Source: Synanceia verrucosa
Lineage: Eukaryota > Chordata > Actinopteri > Perciformes > Synanceiidae
Direction of reading: 5' to 3'
Assembly (NCBI GenBank): GCA_029721515.1
Contig: CM056563.1
Coordinates: 6,763,454 to 6,827,453, forward strand
Length of the DNA: 64,000 nucleotides
The translations under genes were made by a program, and so were the position numbers. Position 1 is the stretch's first letter; the number at the start of each line of letters is the position of its first letter. The notes beneath the pieces are model-generated. The model did not search any database. It worked only from the letters and a program-made list of their open reading frames with translations, and had not been told where the DNA came from. Shown piece by piece: positions 45,853-56,702 of the stretch.

Positions 45853-46374
45853 ACAGAGTGTTAGGGCCACATTGAGATTTTTTTTCACAGACTTAGAGAA
45901 TAAAGTTGTACATTTTCGATAATTAAGTTGAAAAACATGAAAAACATTCAATATACATTGTAGCATTACCACAGTTTATAACATAGAAGTTACTGAATAT
46001 TTTTTTGTTTGGGTGTTGCATTTTGTAGACGGTCCCTCCACTGTCTCCTCAGGAGCAATGTTTTCCATGGAGCACCGGGGACTTATTGTTTCGCTAAAAA
46101 TACAGTTGTAGCTCATCACGTGCCTCACCAACAGTGCAGAAATGCATCGTTTGCATCTTTAGATCTGACATATTGATCCAGGAATTTGGAATACCCTTCT
46201 AACTTAACCAAAGTTTTTCAACAACTCCTCCTCTACAACATGTTAGAATATCATGACTTTATTTTCGTAAATTTCCAACTTTAATCTCGTAAATTTATGA
46301 CTTTTTTCTCGTAAATAATGACTTTATTGTGTTTGTGATTTTTTTTTTCTCTCAGTGTGGCCCTAATACTCTGT
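45853..46374. mobile_element. MITE with TTAGGGCCACAYTGAGA inverted ends
   Basis: ACAGAGTGTTAGGGCCACAT at the left and, reversed, ACAGAGTATTAGGGCCACAC at the right form an inverted repeat of about 27 bp with few differences. The inner flanks hold several AATAAAGT and TCGTAAATTT words. Non-autonomous; no transposase. The superfamily is not assigned because the target duplication cannot be separated from the ends. Confidence 0.85.
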
Positions 46375-48029
46375 TGTACAACATTTTTAGAATAAATCAA
46401 AATAAGAACTAATAACATTGTGACAGACGAAATGCCAGACTCATTATGAACCAGTGAGAGACCTGACTGTGACTATAAGCCCACTTCTTATACACAGCCT
46501 ATATGTGACATCAACACATTACAGATAGCACTATCTTTTACACCCCTACAGTGCACACATTGACAGAGAATGATATTTAGAGCTCCTATTTAGCCCCTTC
46601 ATATGCTTTACATCAAAACACCTTATTCAGATAGCCAGAGGTGTGCCTTCACTGCTGAGGAAGCCCTTTTAGATCCCCTGAGCCTGAGGCAACACTGGCC
46701 TGGATGGACACCTCTGGGAAACTTGGCACACTACTAATATCATGGCCAGTGGTCACCCGAGGCGTTGCTGATGGGCTAAAATGTGCTAAGCTGACCTTTT
46801 GCTTCTAATTAAAGTGTGTTTCGTGTGGCCAGATGTGGCAAACCAGCCTGTATTGTGTCGGTGGAGAGGCGCTGATGCCCTGAAGCTCTTGTTCCCGCAG
46901 CAGCACGTCGCATTAGTTCCTCTGCGTCACTATCACCTTCTGTACCTCCTGCTTCACAAATGTGTGAAGTCCCGACACCCTGCTGAGTGCTGCATGGGCC
47001 GGTGTCCCAGAGGACAGTTAAGCACACCAATAACACCACTCCAACATGTCTTTGGAGGTGCGTGGACACCCACAAACACACACACACACTCTTAGAGTAC
47101 ACACATTCACATACACATGCTGACACACTCGGGTCAATGAGAAGATGCTCGGCTTGTATTTCCATTTGTTTTTCTTTGTATCAGTGGGAGCTGTGAATTG
47201 GAACATTTCTCACTAGAGGCCCTGACATCCTTTAAGATGACTTTCTTGGGAGTGATCTATGAGTTTGGGGGAAAAGCTGCACTTGATGGCAGCTCTTACC
47301 AGCCCATTTGGATGTCATCACCTAAAGGGAAATACAGAAAGAGAGAGAAAAGAAAGAAGGAAAATAACCCCTTCTCATTTAGAACGTGTTGAGATAAGAA
47401 ACCAGTAAAGCAGTAAATCACCTGTCAAATCAGTTTTGATAAAAAATAGACAGTATAAAATATAAATGTAGCCTCAGTGACGTCACCCATAAGAGCTGTT
47501 CTGAAGTTATGTCCGACTTTAAGCTTAATGTCAATTAAATGGATAAGTTATATGTTATTATATATTTCATATATTAGTATAAAAACCAAAATCTGTTTTG
47601 TACCAGGCTGTAAACATGTTTATTTCTGGGCATTTTAAGATGGGGCTCTATGGGGATCAACTTCCCTCTAGCTTCAAATTCATTATTCCCATACAATGAA
47701 ACAGCATTAGTTAATGTGGGGGGCACAGAAAATACTTGTGGTAGCTCGAGTTCACTCTAAATGGAAATCATTCACACCACTCCTTTCTTCTCCTGTGAAA
47801 GATATTTGCAAATACTGTAAAATGCACTTTTGAATAGCAATTGTCTCATCTTTTGACAAACAAGTTGCTGGTTGTGGGAAATAAACTCATCATGTTTGTA
47901 TATTGAACAATAAAAATCAATTACCACTTGTTGCTTGAACTGTAAAACTGTAATTACATTTACTGAAAATTAGGAATTAACTATTTTTTATCAGAAATGA
48001 CCAAAAAATGCACACAGATGACTGTTGTT

Positions 48030-48030
<1 letters not shown>
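46375..48030. other. Non-coding stretch, nothing firmly recognised
   Basis: The open frame at 46799-47095 on the plus strand (98 codons) has cysteines and histidines but no family resemblance I can name, and it ends in a CA run. A short CA tract is at about 47075-47090. Confidence 0.45.

Positions 48031-48073
<43 letters not shown>
48031..48073. repeat. GT microsatellite
   Basis: An uninterrupted (GT)n run of about 43 bp. Confidence 0.95.
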
Positions 48074-48076
<3 letters not shown>

Positions 48077-49200
48077 GCCAAACAACCTTATCATGTTGGC
48101 TGCAGGACGGAGCAGGGGGCTCTGCTCAGTGGCGTCTGATAGGAAACTGCCTCATGCTGACAGTGGTCTTGCTATCTGCTGGCTCTTGAAGGTGTTGGGG
48201 AAAGAGATTACTTTTAAGAGTCCTCACACATATTACAAAGCTGTCAGTAGCTGAAGTGTTGACAGCTGATCGCTCAGTGCGAGTGTGACGCTCAGAGAAA
48301 CAGAGGGTGCTAAGATAGCAGCTGTCAGGGAGGTTAAGGATGGACAGACTTTCCCACCGTATTACTGATCCCCCTACAGTGCTGTTGATATCCATCCTGG
48401 AAGACTGGATTGTAATCACAAATCCCGTCTTAAATTCAGGCATAAAATCACTACTGATGGTGTGATTATCCATCATGTCCACAGGTGGTCAGAGACACAT
48501 CTGGCTAGTTTATCAAACGTGTGTGTGTGTGAAATTTAGGAGATAAGATTTTGCCCACTGAAGTATGGGATGTTAATCTCTGTTACCTTGAAAGCAACAT
48601 CAGTGGTTTTTTAGACCACAAAGTCTCTTATTAGCTTTGGATATGGATGTATTGAACCTTCAGGTATACAGTGAATATTTGATTATAGTAATTTCAGTCT
48701 AGATTCATGACGAATTACAAAAAAAAATGTTATTATAATCCTTAAGGTGTCAAATATGGTGGCTTATTACAGAACAAGTGATACCTGTGTCTTTTTGGTG
48801 AATCTGGTGAATTCTCATAACTAATAAATAAGGGAAAACTGATTGACCCAAAGTAACTTTTACTCATGTTTTACTCCTTTAAAACTTTTCTGACTCAATA
48901 AACATCAAAACATGGCATTAACTTCATCTTCCATCAAGGAAAAAAGGACACAACAACCAAATGTATATGTATAATATGCTAGAGTTGAATTGATATGCTG
49001 TCTGACTGCACCGCTAACAACAAACTTCTTATCAACTCTCTATCACTGCTCCTCTAACAAGTAACATAATATCTAAAGGGAAAAATAGCCTTATCATACA
49101 TACAGTATTGATCCAGGGTTAACCTCTGTGATTCATACTGCTCATCTAAAGGCTCTTGGTTAAATATCCATCATAAATACATCATATTTTTTCATGAGAA
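48074..49200. other. Non-coding stretch, nothing recognised
   Basis: No exon or named repeat. Confidence 0.5.
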
Positions 49201-49212
49201 CCTGTCACACAT

Positions 49213-49481
49213 CCATCCATTATCTACCGCTTATCCTCGTAGGGTCGCGGGGGGGCTGGAGTCTATCCCAGCTGTCTTAGGGCGGAAGGCAGGGTACACC
49301 CTGGACAAGTCTCCACCTCATCACAGGACACATAGAGACAGACAACCATTCACACCTACACCCACGCAGACACGGGGAGAACATGCAAACTCCACACAGA
49401 AAGGCGCTGAGCCCGGGATTCGAACCCAGTACCTTCTTGCTGTGAGGCGACAGTGCTAACCACTACACCACCGTGCCGCCC
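49213..49481 (-). mobile_element. SINE-like element with 12-bp target-site duplication
   Basis: CCTGTCACACAT flanks the element at 49201-49212 and 49482-49493. The minus-strand reading has the full head (GGCGGCACGGTGGTGTAG) and ends GATAATGGATGG. About 45 bp of the middle (CCATCCAAAAACATGCA and neighbours) are deleted compared with the longest copies. Box B-like GGTTCGAATCCC is intact. Confidence 0.93.
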
Positions 49482-49704
49482 CCTGTCACACATATAAAAT
49501 AAAATAAGTACATATCCAACTTTTGTCCATCATAATTTTATACAGAACAAATTAGATTTTCTGCATGTTTTTGCATTTGTCATGCCAAACAACAGCTTTT
49601 TGACCTCTAAAATGACATATATCCCTGATCAAATCACTTTACAATAATGAAACAGTCAGAGATGAAGAATTCATAGCCAGATTGTAGAATATGATTGTGC
49701 TCTA

Positions 49705-49874
49705 GGGTGGCACGGCGGTGTAGTGGTTAGCACTGTCACCTCACAGCTAGAAGGTACTGAGTTCGATTCCCAGCCCGGGGCCTTTCTGTGTGGAGTTTTG
49801 CATGCATGAAGATTAGGTTAATTGGCTAATTAAAATTGACCGTAGGTGTGAATGTGAGTGGTTGTCTGTCTCTA
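49705..49874 (+). mobile_element. SINE-like element, left part, split by a MITE
   Basis: The head starts at about 49705 (GGTGGCACGGCGGTGTAG), has box B-like GTTCGATTCCC, and runs to GTCTGTCTCTA. It is cut there by a MITE and resumes at 50517. GATTGTGCTCTA before the head (49693-49704) matches GATTGTTCTCTA after the tail (50623-50634) with one difference, giving a 12-bp target-site duplication around the whole split element. Confidence 0.9.
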
Positions 49875-50516
49875 CGGCTACGTTCAGACTGCAGGGCTTT
49901 ATGCCCAATTCGGATTTTTTTGTGAAATCCAATTTTTTTGCGAGGTCGTTCACATTTCCAATTAAATACGACTTCCATGTGAGCTCCAGTGTGAACTTAA
50001 ACGCCTCACAAGTGTCCCGCATGTGCATTGGAGGACGCGATGACGTCACATGCAGTGAGCGTGCTCAGTGTTTACAGACGTAAACATGGACGCTAGCGGT
50101 AGAGAGTAAACCATCTGGTTCCAATAAGACCCCTCCAGTTTGACCTGAATAGAGCTATCCTCTCAAATATGAATTATCTCAGAAACCTCATTTTCCCTCC
50201 ACTGACTACTCTCATTATCGTCCGTCATTGTTGTTTTTCTTCCCGCTGCTGCCTACTTCTGCCGCAGAATAGTGATGTTTGTAGCTTGTTGATGACGTGT
50301 AGGTTGGATGAATGAGACCTGGCCGTTCAGACTGAAGTCGTATGTCAAAAGATCGGATATGTATCAGTTTCAGGACCACATATTCAAGTGGCCTGGGTCG
50401 CATTTGAAAAAATCGGATCTGTGTCGTTCAGACGGTAATTAAAAGATCAGATACAGGTCGCATAGGGGTGAAAAAATCGGATTTGGGTCACTTCAGACTG
50501 CAGTCTGAACGTAGCC
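49875..50516. mobile_element. MITE with perfect 19-bp inverted repeats inserted in a SINE
   Basis: GGCTACGTTCAGACTGCAG at 49876 and its exact reverse complement ending at 50516 bound the insert. TA lies on both sides (49873-49874 and 50517-50518), while uninterrupted SINE copies read CTCTATGTGTCC at this place, so TA is the likely duplicated target. The inner sequence repeats AAAATCGGATYTG words near both ends. A TA target suits Tc1/mariner-type enzymes. No transposase is present. Confidence 0.88.
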
Positions 50517-50622
50517 TATGTGTCCAGGGTGTACCCTGCCTTCCACCCTAAGACAGCTGGGATAGGCTCCAGCCCCCCCACGACCCTATGAGGATAAGCG
50601 GTAGATAATGGATGGATGGATG
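50517..50622 (+). mobile_element. SINE-like element, right part
   Basis: The sequence resumes TATGTGTCCAGGGTGTACCC and ends GATAAGCGGTAGATAATGG with three GATG tail units. It completes the element that starts at 49705. Confidence 0.9.
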
Positions 50623-50634
50623 GATTGTTCTCTA

Positions 50635-52100
50635 AGCAGCTAAGCGATAGCTTCCTGCTTTCATTCAATAGCACCGTTTAGGACTTGTGATATCCATTGC
50701 ATCCATGTGATTAATTCAGTTTCATCTCTGATTGCAAATTTTCTCAACAACAATAATAAAACACATTTACACTTTTTACTTTATCCCCATGTTTCCTTGA
50801 TTTTTATGGCATAATCTTACAAACACAACACTGAACCTTCTCTAGATCAGCGCCAGCCCTTAGCTAAAGTCAGGGTTAGCCCACTTAGGTATGTGCCAGT
50901 GTGAAAGCCCTGGGCTAACAGCTGCTTTAGCACCGAGGGAAACACAATGTGAAAAAACGTTTTTGTAAGCTTTATTCAACCAGATAATGGCTGATGGGAC
51001 ACTTCACCCTGCGCTTTATTTCTGACCTAATGTCACATCAGAGCAGCATTCAGCAGCATGGTGTCATCAGTCATTAGCTCTGTTTTGTGCTCTGAGTACA
51101 AGTTAATTTTTATAATCAGCACCTGTAAAAGGTTTTTGGGATGTGAAGCCTTCCACCATAAAAGTAAAAACTAACCTTGATCCTGTGTGCAAATGGGGTG
51201 GTACGTTTTTATTTCCTAACCTTTCCTCTTATTGAGTCACTGGCGTACATTGATAAAGCCATGTTTTTCTTCAACATATGTCACATACAGAATCCTATAC
51301 AAGCTCTAAGAAACATTTAGGAGGCCTTAGCATTAGCAAAGCATTCTTGAAAGGACACTGCCATAGCTTTCCAGTACTACAAAATCTGCATCTGTCAACA
51401 CCAACACAGTTTGTCCAAGATTAACTGCTTGCTGCACTTGAATGTGACACTACTCCTTATTATTAGTGAACATAATCAGTAAAACAGAATTCTAGCATAC
51501 ATGCATTCACTAAAAAGTGGTCAAACATCATAGTGAGTTTAGCTATTTCAGACAACTGTTACCTTGTGTTTACAAGCACCTGTACACAACAGAAACACTC
51601 ATGGACACACAATTACTGTGTCAATCAACTTGAAAATGTCAGCCTGGGCTTTTTATCCTCATGGTCTGCGTCTGTCTCATCATATTATCACTCAATAGCC
51701 CTTGTCCTTCGCCAACAGTGTGCCAAGTTTAGACAGATGATGGCCTTTCTGTTATTATTAGCAGCGAGGTCAGACTGTGACAGTTTGTGGCAACCAGTGG
51801 CGGGCCAGGACAGTGTGTTCCAGGTTGTCTGGAGGCTTGAGAGTCTGACAGGAAGAGCCAAGCAGACGGTAAGCAGAGGACGAGGCATCACTGACTCCTA
51901 CGCAGACACATCAAGGATAACTGGCTACATTAACTCCGTCCATTAGTGCCTGTCTCTTGCAGACAGGAGGAGATTGATTGAGGCAGATGTGTGGGATTTA
52001 TTTATATCCCAGCTTATTTAGCTGCTTTGGTTGCGGGTTGCTTGTCAGGCATCATTTGATATTATGTCCAGGGGATCCATGACAGATGAGGATAAGCAGG
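50635..52100. other. Non-coding stretch, nothing recognised
   Basis: No exon or named repeat. The 137-codon plus-strand open frame at 51533-51946 has no motif I recognise. Confidence 0.5.
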
Positions 52101-52112
52101 GAGTGTGTGTGT

Positions 52113-52167
<55 letters not shown>

Positions 52168-52174
52168 CGTGCAT
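52101..52174. repeat. GT microsatellite with GC interruptions
   Basis: A (GT)n run with several GCGTGTGCGT interruptions over about 74 bp. Confidence 0.95.
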
Positions 52175-52864
52175 GTATTTACCGCATGCATGTGTTTATC
52201 ACATGACTTCCTGTGTGTTTATGAGTGAACAGAGGATGTTAAGCGCACCAACCAGAGGATAGTTCAGAGCTCAGTTTTTGCTGTTTTCCTGCACAACATA
52301 TCCACCACGTGCAAAGCCATGATTGCACCAAAAAAGAGGACAACCAGACAAAAGTCACAAAGAGCAGAGAACCACCAGATCAGTGACAAATAAAGACTGA
52401 AGCAGCGTCTAACGTGAGGCAACCAAAACCACTTTGTTATTAGCAGGACTGTGAAAAAAAAACAAACAAAACAAACAAAAAGACAAAAAGCTGTCAGGCC
52501 AGTTAATTATCCAAAGCTCTTTGTTTAAGTTGCTGTACAATGGCTTCATGACTTCATGACAAAACCACAGTTAGAGCTATTAAAGGGTAAGACTGAAATA
52601 TAAACAAAAACAACTAATTACTCACTTCTCTCATCAATGTCCGGATTGTGAAAACCATGGGCCAGATGCATAACACTGTCGACTGCAGATTTACAACTAA
52701 AAACTAAATATAATAATACCATACTCAGTATTTGGATATCACTTTCCTTATGAAAGATGCAAAGCATTTATTTCTTGATGTTTATGTGGAAAATATGAGT
52801 CACTTTGTTGATTCAAATCTTTTCATTAAGTTCAACTGACTGTTGGTTAGGTCGTGGGATGTAA
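52175..52864. other. Non-coding stretch, nothing recognised
   Basis: It contains an AAAC/AAAAC run at about 52451-52480. No exon. Confidence 0.5.
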
Positions 52865-52868
52865 TTAA

Positions 52869-52960
52869 AGGGCCAGTGTCTAGTATTTAGGGGATCTATG
52901 GAATATAACATTCATTCACTTTCTCTTTGTTTCCATTAAACAAAGAGAAAATAAAAGTGT
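52869..52960 (+). mobile_element. TTAA MITE left-end fragment
   Basis: TTAA at 52865-52868 is followed by AGGGCCAGTGTCTAGTATTT and AGGGGATCTATGGAATATAA, the left arm of a MITE family I recall as very common in teleosts. The matching right arm is not found. The fragment at 13244 shares the inner words. Confidence 0.65.
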
Positions 52961-53013
52961 GGCGCAACCATCCGACTTCTGTTGCTCCTGATGTAGTGTT
53001 ATTATGGTACAGA

Positions 53014-53475
53014 CTAGAGCTGTGCGATATTACGATATATATTGTAGTGCTGTATAAAAATGTCTACCGTACGATATAAACCTCTGTTGTTTATATTGTA
53101 ATTTTAACATGTAGCTACTTAGTTAGCTCTGTTGCTAAGCTAACTTTAACGTTACTCTAGTTGTGGTTTAGATACGCCGTGTAAAGTACAACTCAACGTC
53201 GGAATGACCGCTGGATAATCCAAATGTATCATGTGAGTTAAAAATGTGTATTATATGAAGCATAGACATAATAGTATGACGGCTACTTCCGGTCACTCTC
53301 AAAGTAAGCCTTCAGAATAAAAGCATATAAGGGATTACGCCGTAGAGACGGAGGAGAGCGCAGTGGAAAGTAAAAACACATCAGAAAAAAAATACTATAT
53401 CGGATATATATCGTGCTTGATATATAAACTTGGCTTGACTGGGATATAGAATTTTATCCATATCGCACAGCCTTA
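53014..53475. mobile_element. hAT-like MITE (CTAGAGCTGTGCGATAT ends)
   Basis: CTAGAGCTGTGCGATAT at the left and, reversed, CTAAGGCTGTGCGATAT at the right bound a 462-bp AT-rich element. GTACAGA directly precedes it (53007-53013) and follows it (53476-53482), with the next outer base differing, in line with the 8-bp duplication of hAT elements. The CTGTGCGATAT core is typical of fish hAT MITEs. Confidence 0.85.
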
Positions 53476-53482
53476 GTACAGA

Positions 53483-55071
53483 AATATGTACTTAGTACTC
53501 AGTACTTAGTACAAAAATATGATATTTTTGTATAGCCAATTAAATATATATTTCAAGTGTCCCCTCTCAGTTGAAGATTTGTCTGTTCATATATTGAACA
53601 CATCCACTGGTGGAGAAGGAGGCAGTTTCACATGAGGACAGCCAGGAAATGGACCTCAGAGAAAACTACGCTTAAAAAGAGAAGAAAACAAGCAACAAGA
53701 ACTTTTATTTTTTTACTAAAACCCATCAGGAATAGAGCCAACACATTAACCAACCTTCACCAGATTCAAAATACAGTAGATGACATTATACCGTACAACC
53801 AAGACACAGATGTGAGGTTTGATGTGAGCGTTACTGTAAGTTCAAGTGTGAAATGTGTTTTTGGTATTTGGGACAGAGCTCCTGGGTTCATCTCAGTGAT
53901 GGCGGACCCACACTCCCCTGGCTTACTTAGTGTGTGTGAAGCTTCCCAGTTGCTCTGCTCTAGTTCAGCAGCTACAGATGCAGATAAACCGACAGGGATC
54001 AGATCAGACCCAGCACTGCCTCCCACTGACCCAAATAAAGTTTGGGGAAAAGAGCTCAGAGTCTTTAAATGTAAAGATGACCCATGATCATGTTGTCCCA
54101 CTGGGGCTGCAGGCTTTAGTGTGACACAGACAAAGCATTTGTGCATAGATTGGCCAGATTTTGCTTTCAAACTGGATGATCTTGTGATCCTTTCCAACAC
54201 AGATTTTATGAAGAAACTTTTTCTAAAGTGAAACTAAAAAGTCTAATTGGCTCATCACCTCGTAACCTCATGGCGTACTGTAGGTCAGATTAGTGTGAGC
54301 ATGTTTTCAGATCTTAGTGCCAGCCCTCCTTCTACAAAATACAAACTGTCATTTCCTCAACTAAGACTGGACACACATGATTATTTCATTTGTTGTTACA
54401 TCTGTCATTAGCCAACGTCATCCTGTTGAAAAGCAAGATGAATTCTCAGCAGGGATTTTGCAAACAATGCTCCAATCAGAGGCAGCAGGCACCGCTGCTT
54501 TGATTTAAATCCATATTTCACAGTCTGGATCTGTTTGTTCTGCTGTCATGTTCTCTCTCTATCGAAAACCGCCGTGACATGCTGAAAACTTCACGCCAAG
54601 AGAAAGAAATATGTGCAGATATGACAAGCTTTTTATAATATTCAGCTATTTCCCCCCTCTGCCTGAGGAGCTCGTCTCTCCTTTAGTCTCTCACTGAAAC
54701 CTGCATCCACCACTGAGCTGCAATATTCTGACAGCTTCTTGTCTGGCTTTGTGCTCTGACTGGCATGAGTTACCAGAGATCCAAGTTTCCAACTTCCACT
54801 TCAAACTTTAGTTTCTGTTTCTGTTTCTATGAATACATATTAAATCAGGCATGGTTATTTAGATTAGATAGTTTAAAATCCAGTCCTTAAAGTCCTTTTT
54901 CAGTCCATCTTTCTTTTTCATTGACCCATTTTTGTCTTATTTAGGCAGAGCTTTGGGTGGAGATAGCAGGTCAACAGTAAATGCCACATAGATCATCTAA
55001 AAGATTTGCTGTGTGTCAAGTTAATCAATAAATAAATGTATTAAATATATCTTGAATGTCAAGGGCTAAGA
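53483..55071. other. Non-coding stretch with the longest non-repetitive open frames, unsupported
   Basis: Open frames of 151 codons (plus, 53632-54087) and 144 codons (minus, 53766-54200) overlap. Neither has a recognised domain, signal peptide or splice context, and their overlap means that at most one could be real. I do not call a gene. Confidence 0.4.
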
Positions 55072-56073
55072 ACATTACAGAAGTATATAATGGCTAATCT
55101 CATGCTCACTGATGTCTCTCAGCTCACAGTTCATGCAGCTGGTTTTGATATGTGTCATATTTGACACCAAAGTCATATTTTACCTTTTTGCCACTTGATT
55201 AGTCTAAATTGACTAACTGTGACTTGATATCAAAGACTTTTGACATTTGGAGAACTGCTTGTTTCAACGATTGGATGGTGGACACTTCTCTTCTCAGAAA
55301 CATTATTGACTTATTGTCAATATATCAAGGAAAGCCATCCATCCTCTATTTCACCTGATAGCAGCACAGCCTGAAGTTAAACCACATTTTAAGATATCTT
55401 CACATCAGATTTAGTGTTTGTTTTTTATTTGATGTGTGATATGTAGGTCCTGTCTAAAATGCTTTAATCCAAACAAGAGCTGATTTGAACTTTTATTTTA
55501 TCTTTTAAAGTAAATTGTATCTAGCTTTGTTCTTTTTTCATTCAAAAGTGCCTCACCAATCATCAAGCACTGTGGAGTGGGTGTGAAATGACATGTAATG
55601 AAGTTTGATCATAGAGTTTGAGGCCAAGCCCTTTGAAGTAATAAAAGCTGCAGTTCCACCATGGCTTAGAGGTGCTTCATTTCTCCAACATCACTGATAG
55701 CTTTCCCCTATACACACCCCAGGATAGAAACCTCATCATCAGGGTGATTGGAGTTGAGCTCTTCAGTCCTGTGTCTCGTTATGTTTGCTACAGTGAGTTT
55801 TGCAATTGTTGTTTTTGTACAGTATGAATGCTGCAACACTGAGTCCAATGCAAAAGGGACAACAAAGTGTATTGTGTAATTGGCTTTCATTAGTATCCAT
55901 TTTGCTTTCATAACTCCCTTTGAACTGTAAAAACAGATCAGTGCTTTCAGGAAGAAGGGATGTGTTCTTTTGGCTAAATAAGCCAATTACAAAAGAAAGC
56001 TGACAAATGCGGTACACTGTAGTCATATGTGAGCTATGCTAGAGATAATAAGCTGTGTGCGACCATGTTTGGT

Positions 56074-56191
56074 AATATATACGTATATATACATACGTAT
56101 ATATATATATATATATACGTATATATATATATGTATATATACATATATATATACGTATATATATACGTATATATATATATATATATATATA
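56074..56191. repeat. TA/CG microsatellite in duplication copy 1
   Basis: TA runs with periodic ACGTATATA and GTATATATAC units, about 118 bp, directly before the SINE head. Confidence 0.95.
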
Positions 56192-56532
56192 GGGGCGGAA
56201 CGGTGGTGTAGTGGTTAGCACTGTCGCCTCACAGCAAGAAGGTACCGGGTGTGTGGAGTTTGCATGTTCTCCTCATGTCTGCGTGGGTTCTCTCCGGGTA
56301 CTCCGGCTTCCTCCCACCATCCAAAAACATGCATGGGGATTAGGTTAATTGGCTAATTTAAATTGACCGTAGGTGTGAATGTGAGTGTGAGTGGTTGTCT
56401 GTCTCTATGTGTCCTGTGATGAACTGGAGACTTGTCCAGGGTGTACCCTGCCTTCCGCCCTAAGACAGCTGGGATAGGCTCCAGCCCCCCCGCGACCCTA
56501 TGAGGATAAGCGGTAGATAATGGATGGATGGA
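56192..56532 (+). mobile_element. SINE-like element in duplication copy 1
   Basis: A near full-length family member: head AGGGGCGGAACGGTGGTG, box A-like TAGTGGTTAGCA, a short deletion that removes box B (GGTACCGGGTGTGTGGAG), then the full body and three GATG tail units ending at GGATATATG. It lies between TA repeats, so the target duplication cannot be told apart from them. Loss of box B means this copy should not be transcribed by RNA polymerase III. Confidence 0.9.
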
Positions 56533-56621
56533 TATATGTATATATATATATTTCCCACTGCTCTGCTGCCCACTCACGCATTCATGCCTATACTTTGAGT
56601 TTCTTTTCCCAGTCCCTTAAA

Positions 56622-56702
56622 ATGGTCCAAATTGTTGTGTTCCTCATTGCCTCATTTGTCACACTTGAAGCAATACTTGTTGCAGGTCGTAGAGAGAGTT
56701 AG
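56622..56702 (+). CDS. Hypothetical signal-peptide-like 26-codon frame, copy 1
   Basis: An ATG at 56622 opens a 26-residue frame starting MVQIVVFLIASFVTLEAI and ending VAGRRES before a TAG. The composition is that of a secretory signal peptide: a hydrophobic core followed by small residues. GCAG followed by GTCGTAG near its end could be a weak splice donor, so a signal-peptide exon is conceivable. I found no matching downstream exon, and upstream sequence is SINE tail and TA repeat. The same frame is repeated unchanged at 59403-59483. It is most likely chance and is listed so that it can be tested. Confidence 0.15.
   Translation: MVQIVVFLIASFVTLEAILVAGRRES

Noticed and set aside
46799..47165. 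Overlapping plus (98 codons) and minus (118 codons) frames
   Set aside because: No domain resemblance, and the ends run into CA repeats.
53632..54200. 151-codon plus and 144-codon minus frames
   Set aside because: They overlap, have no motif or signal, and the stretch follows a cluster of transposon insertions. Length alone is not enough in 64 kb.
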